In this document: in pieces, positions 32,172-34,818 of the stretch
Position numbering within the stretch: the stretch's first letter is position 1
Layout of the letters: every line of letters begins with the position of its first letter
Assembly: GCA_029559435.1 (NCBI GenBank)
Contig: JAKQBZ010000075.1
Coordinates: 1-34,818 of the forward strand
Direction of reading: 5' to 3'
Source of the DNA: Deltaproteobacteria bacterium
GTDB lineage: Bacteria; Desulfobacterota; Syntrophorhabdia; Syntrophorhabdales; Syntrophorhabdaceae
DNA length: 34,818 bases
Program-made: the position numbers and the translations under genes
Notes under the pieces: model-generated
Databases searched by the model: none
What the model saw: the letters and a program-made list of their open reading frames with translations, nothing else
What the model was told of the DNA's origin: nothing

Positions 32172-32645
32172 ATGTCGGATAATCTTGACGAATTTTTAAA
32201 AGAGCTGCAGGACAAGATCTTCGACGATACGATCAGGGACTACGGGCAAAAGGCCTTTGACAGGTGGCGCAACCCGTTGCATATGCACCCAATGGAGAAC
32301 CCTGACGGGTATGGCCGCATTACCGGCCCCTGCGGCGATACGATGGAGATATTCCTGAGATTCGAGAAGGGCAAGGTCAGCAAGGCTTCGTTCCAAACGG
32401 ACGGGTGCGGGCCAAGCATCGTTTGCGGCTCTCTGGCAGCCGAGCTCGCCCTTGGAAAACAACCTGATGAGATCAGGAAGATCACGAACGAGACGATACT
32501 TGAGACCATCGGCGGGCTTCCTGAGGAAAGCCGGCACTGCGCCCTGCTTGCAGCGAATACGCTCCGTGAGGCCGTCGATCGCTACACAAAGCAAAAGGCT
32601 ACGGGAAAAGACAACATACAAGGAAACAACCTCCATGGTGGATAA
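32172..32645 (+). CDS. IscU/NifU-type iron-sulfur cluster scaffold
   Basis: A 157-aa scaffold on which Fe-S clusters are built. The three cluster cysteines of the family are present: GPCGDTM (about residue 54), DGCGPSIVCGSLAAE (about 79) and RHCALLAANTLREAV (about 122). It is longer at the N-terminus than housekeeping IscU. A GTG at 32166 is in frame, but AGGAG 8 bases before ATG 32172 makes the latter the likely start. It is driven by a sigma-54 promoter and overlaps moaA, so it appears dedicated to the NifX/MinD/MoaA system rather than general Fe-S supply. No cysteine desulfurase gene is near. Confidence 0.9.
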   Translation: MSDNLDEFLKELQDKIFDDTIRDYGQKAFDRWRNPLHMHPMENPDGYGRITGPCGDTMEIFLRFEKGKVSKASFQTDGCGPSIVCGSLAAELALGKQPDEIRKITNETILETIGGLPEESRHCALLAANTLREAVDRYTKQKATGKDNIQGNNLHGG

Positions 32646-33621
32646 TCATAACAGAACGATCAATTATCTACGCCTCTCCGTTACAGACCGCTGCAATCTC
32701 AGGTGCATCTACTGCATGCCTGACGAAGGCATCGTTTTTACTCCCCACAGCGAAATCCTTACCTATGAGGAGATGATCCATATCGTAAAGCTGAGCGTAA
32801 GTAATGGCATTCGAAAGATACGGTTGACCGGAGGAGAACCTCTGGTAAGAAGGGATATTCTTGGCTTCATCCAGAAGCTCCAGCAGATAGATGAAATAGA
32901 GGAGATCACCCTTACCACCAACGGCGTTCTCCTGAAGGATTTCGCCCGGGGCCTCCGGGAATGCGGCATGCGACGTATCAATATCAGCATGGATACATTG
33001 AGGCGGGATCGGTTTTATCAGATAACCAGGCGTGATTTTTTCGACCGTGTCTGGGAGGGGATAGACGAAGCCGAGTCCCTGGGGTTTGATCCTATCAAGA
33101 TAAACGTCGTCGCCATGAGGGGAGTAAACGATGATGAGATCGTTGACTTTGCAAAACTGACATTCAACAAGCCTTACCATGTACGATTTATTGAGATAAT
33201 GCCCTTCGGCAAAGACAACGGCAATGGCTGGGCAAGGGACAGGTTCATTTCAGTTGGAGAAATTCTCGACCGCATTCGATCACTGGGGGAGGTAAATCCC
33301 GTCGGCTACAGCCTTCTTGGCGGCCCGGCGCAGCGCTACAGGCTTGAGGGAGCAGCAGGGGAGGTTGGGTTCATCGGCGCCCTCAGCAACCATTTCTGCG
33401 CAACATGCAACAGGCTTCGCCTCACCTCATGCGGCCAGTTGCGGGGATGCCTCTTCTCAGACGAGGAGACAGACCTGAAGACCCCTCTCCGGACAGGCGG
33501 GGATGACGACAGCCTGCTCCGCCTCATTGAAACCACTATCCGCAACAAGCCGAAGGAACACGGCATGGGCCTGTGGGAACCCCGCAAATGCGTGCGCCCC
33601 ATGAACAGGATCGGGGGCTAA
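32635..33621 (+). CDS. moaA: GTP 3',8-cyclase MoaA
   Basis: Radical-SAM enzyme that, with MoaC, turns GTP into cyclic pyranopterin monophosphate, the first step of molybdenum cofactor synthesis. The protein is 328 aa. The N-terminal cluster motif is C20-NLR-C24-IY-C27 (TDRCNLRCIYCMPDEG), followed by TGGEPLVRRD (SAM) and the C-terminal cluster motif CATC-x13-C (FCATCNRLRLTSCGQLRGC). It ends in the Gly-Gly tail (RIGG) needed for activity. The frame is open from 32452, but homology begins at ATG 32635, which overlaps the scaffold gene by 11 bases; AAGGA is about 10 bases upstream. Confidence 0.95.
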   Translation: MVDNHNRTINYLRLSVTDRCNLRCIYCMPDEGIVFTPHSEILTYEEMIHIVKLSVSNGIRKIRLTGGEPLVRRDILGFIQKLQQIDEIEEITLTTNGVLLKDFARGLRECGMRRINISMDTLRRDRFYQITRRDFFDRVWEGIDEAESLGFDPIKINVVAMRGVNDDEIVDFAKLTFNKPYHVRFIEIMPFGKDNGNGWARDRFISVGEILDRIRSLGEVNPVGYSLLGGPAQRYRLEGAAGEVGFIGALSNHFCATCNRLRLTSCGQLRGCLFSDEETDLKTPLRTGGDDDSLLRLIETTIRNKPKEHGMGLWEPRKCVRPMNRIGG

Positions 33622-33636
33622 GGCACATCTCCCTTT

Positions 33637-34416
33637 TTAACGTTCTTTCCAGACAGGCTCTCTCTTTTCCATAAAGGCGTTGATCCCCTCTTTGGAATCC
33701 TCTGTTGTGCAAAGGCGCGCAACCGTATCGGTCATGTATTCAAGCGATGCGAAGTACTCCATGTCCGCTGCCATGTAGAATGCCTTCTTTGCCGTCTGTA
33801 CGGCAATGGGGCTCTTGCGGGCAAGGATTGCAGCCCATTCGCGGGCGCTCTGATCAAGCTCGTCCCCCTTTACGACCCGGTTCACAAGCCCTATTTCAAA
33901 TGCCCTCTGCGCTTTGATCATGTCACCGTACAGCAGGAGCTCAAGGGTCCGCTTCCTTCCTACAGAACGCGAGACCGGCACGGCAGGGCCGATACAGTTG
34001 AGGCCCACGTTTATCGCCGTCAGTCCGAACGTTGCATCCTCTGACGCGATCGCCAGGTCCGCCGCTGCCGTCAGGCCCGTTCCGATCGCAGCCGCCACGC
34101 CCTGGACCTGTGCGATGACAGGCTTGCTGATCTGTCCTATCGTAATAAGGGCCTTTCCCATGTGTCCTATCCAGTCGCGATATTCAAGGGCCGTCTTTCC
34201 GGGGAATTCGCTTACGTCAATACCCACGCAAAAGGCCTTTCCTGCGCCCTTCAGGAGGATGACCCTCACGTTCCTGTCCCTGTCGAACTCCCAAAGCGCG
34301 CTGTCGAGCTCGCTCGCCATAGGGGTGTTGAAGGCGTTCCACTGCTTCGGCCGGTTCAATAGTATCTCACCGACATGATCGCCGCCGATCATTGTAATAA
34401 TATGTTCGTATCCCAT
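33637..34416 (-). CDS. Enoyl-CoA hydratase/isomerase (crotonase) family protein
   Basis: A 259-aa crotonase-fold protein acting on acyl-CoA thioesters. The oxyanion-hole segments GAGKAFCVGIDVSEF (about 57-71) and GVAAAIGTGLTAAADLA (about 106-122) are clear. By alignment from memory the two catalytic glutamates of rat enoyl-CoA hydratase (Glu144, Glu164) fall on Gly114 and Ala134 here, so ordinary hydration is unlikely; an isomerase, hydrolase or other crotonase activity fits better. ATG at 34416 with AAGGAG upstream. It is convergent with moaA (15-base gap) and appears to stand alone. Confidence 0.87.
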   Translation of the reverse strand: MGYEHIITMIGGDHVGEILLNRPKQWNAFNTPMASELDSALWEFDRDRNVRVILLKGAGKAFCVGIDVSEFPGKTALEYRDWIGHMGKALITIGQISKPVIAQVQGVAAAIGTGLTAAADLAIASEDATFGLTAINVGLNCIGPAVPVSRSVGRKRTLELLLYGDMIKAQRAFEIGLVNRVVKGDELDQSAREWAAILARKSPIAVQTAKKAFYMAADMEYFASLEYMTDTVARLCTTEDSKEGINAFMEKREPVWKER

Positions 34417-34732
34417 ATCACGCTCCTTTTATCCTTCATGCATCCTTGCCCTCTCAACCTGCTTTCAGTCTATATCAAATTGCATGTGCTGTTGTCAAAG
34501 CGTATTCTTAAAACCCGGCCACTGACAGCATATAGTAGTTCGCATATCGCATAGAGATATTGTGAAAAAACCGTCCGCTATGACACGTTCCGAGGACATG
34601 GGAAGGTAAATAAAAGTTCATGATAAAATTGAATGATTCGCTAATTTATCATTGCTAATTTCAATTTGACATATAGGAAATATCTATGTTTTTTTACAAT
34701 GGACTTTTTAGAAACTTATAGAAGGAGATCTT
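34417..34732. other. Divergent intergenic region
   Basis: 316 bases between the crotonase gene and the YedE-like gene. A reverse-oriented copy of the GATATACGAACTACG-type repeat sits at 34523-34554. Further right GCTAATTT occurs twice (about 34638-34660) inside an imperfect AAATTGA/TCAATTT inverted repeat, and TTGACA follows near 34666. No clear -10 box at 17 bases was found. No gene is seen. Confidence 0.5.
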
Positions 34733-34818
34733 ATGCCTAAATATGTACAATTTTTTTCGACACGCTGGGGGATCATCGGGGTGGGGGCCTTTATAGGGGT
34801 CTTTGCCCAGCTTTTGCA
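34733..34818 (+). CDS. YedE/YeeE-like membrane protein, N-terminus only
   Basis: Only 28 residues are visible before the window ends: MPKYVQFFSTRWGIIGVGAF then IGVFAQLL. The FFSxxWGII-x-G-x-x-IG opening followed by a hydrophobic helix recalls the YedE family of membrane proteins (selenium- or sulfur-related transporters). The ATG has AAGGAG at a proper distance. The family call rests on a very short stretch and should be taken as tentative. Confidence 0.5.
   Translation, partial: MPKYVQFFSTRWGIIGVGAFIGVFAQLL

Noticed and set aside
32452-32634. N-terminal extension of MoaA
   Set aside because: It lies inside the scaffold gene in another frame and has no MoaA similarity; the canonical start is at 32635.
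24321-33621. Nitrogen-fixation (nif) cluster
   Set aside because: NifX-like domains and a NifU-type scaffold occur, but there are no nifH, nifD, nifK, nifE, nifN or full nifB genes; NifX-fold proteins have other roles.

Overview
The window looks like the chromosome of an anaerobic member of the Desulfobacterota (former Deltaproteobacteria), perhaps a syntrophic lineage such as Syntrophorhabdia. The grounds are the xer-hslV-hslU-argB-argD-argF-argG gene order, a TAXI-type TRAP binding protein next to MmgE/PrpD and GlcD/GlcF-like oxidoreductase genes, many sigma-54 signals, and a NifX/MinD metal-cofactor island. The taxonomy is inference; no rRNA or tRNA gene was seen.

Left part (1-8196, all minus strand): a tightly packed, partly overlapping operon xer recombinase - hslV - hslU - argB - argD - argF - argG - leuS (leuS is cut by the window edge). 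The next 630 bases hold no protein gene but carry a textbook -24/-12 sigma-54 promoter followed within 75 bases by a hairpin and T-run, which predicts a small RNA of about 65 nt, and then dispersed repeats. From 8826 to 11843 lies a minus-strand unit nudix - MFS transporter - der.

Middle (11844-24305): two small divergent hypothetical genes around a perfect Crp/Fnr-type palindrome, an alpha/beta hydrolase, a Lon-like protease, an SDR dehydrogenase, a MoaE-like protein, a GlcD-like flavoprotein with a GlcF-like Fe-S partner, an orphan TAXI binding protein, an MmgE/PrpD protein and a DUF1847 protein. Intergenic spaces carry several families of short dispersed or palindromic repeats.

Right part (24321-33621) is the most interesting region. 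A minus-strand series encodes a NifX-like protein, two glycine-rich DUF5320 proteins, a second NifX-like protein with a GMGRGM repeat, two MinD-type ATPases with inserted ferredoxin domains, a metallo-beta-lactamase-fold protein, a small zinc-ribbon protein and a cation-efflux protein fused to a NifX-like domain. Divergent from it is a PAS/AAA+/Fis sigma-54 activator, followed by an IscU/NifU-type scaffold and moaA. Sigma-54 promoters stand in front of the first NifX gene and of the scaffold gene, and about 100-120 bases upstream of each lies a palindrome built from the same half-site (ATATTGCA). This resembles, but is larger than, the sigma-54-controlled orange-protein (Mo-Cu cluster) operons known from Desulfovibrio. 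It may be a co-regulated system for assembling or trafficking a molybdenum and/or iron-sulfur cofactor. No nitrogenase structural gene is present.

The window closes with a crotonase-family gene on the minus strand and the first codons of a YedE-like membrane protein on the plus strand.
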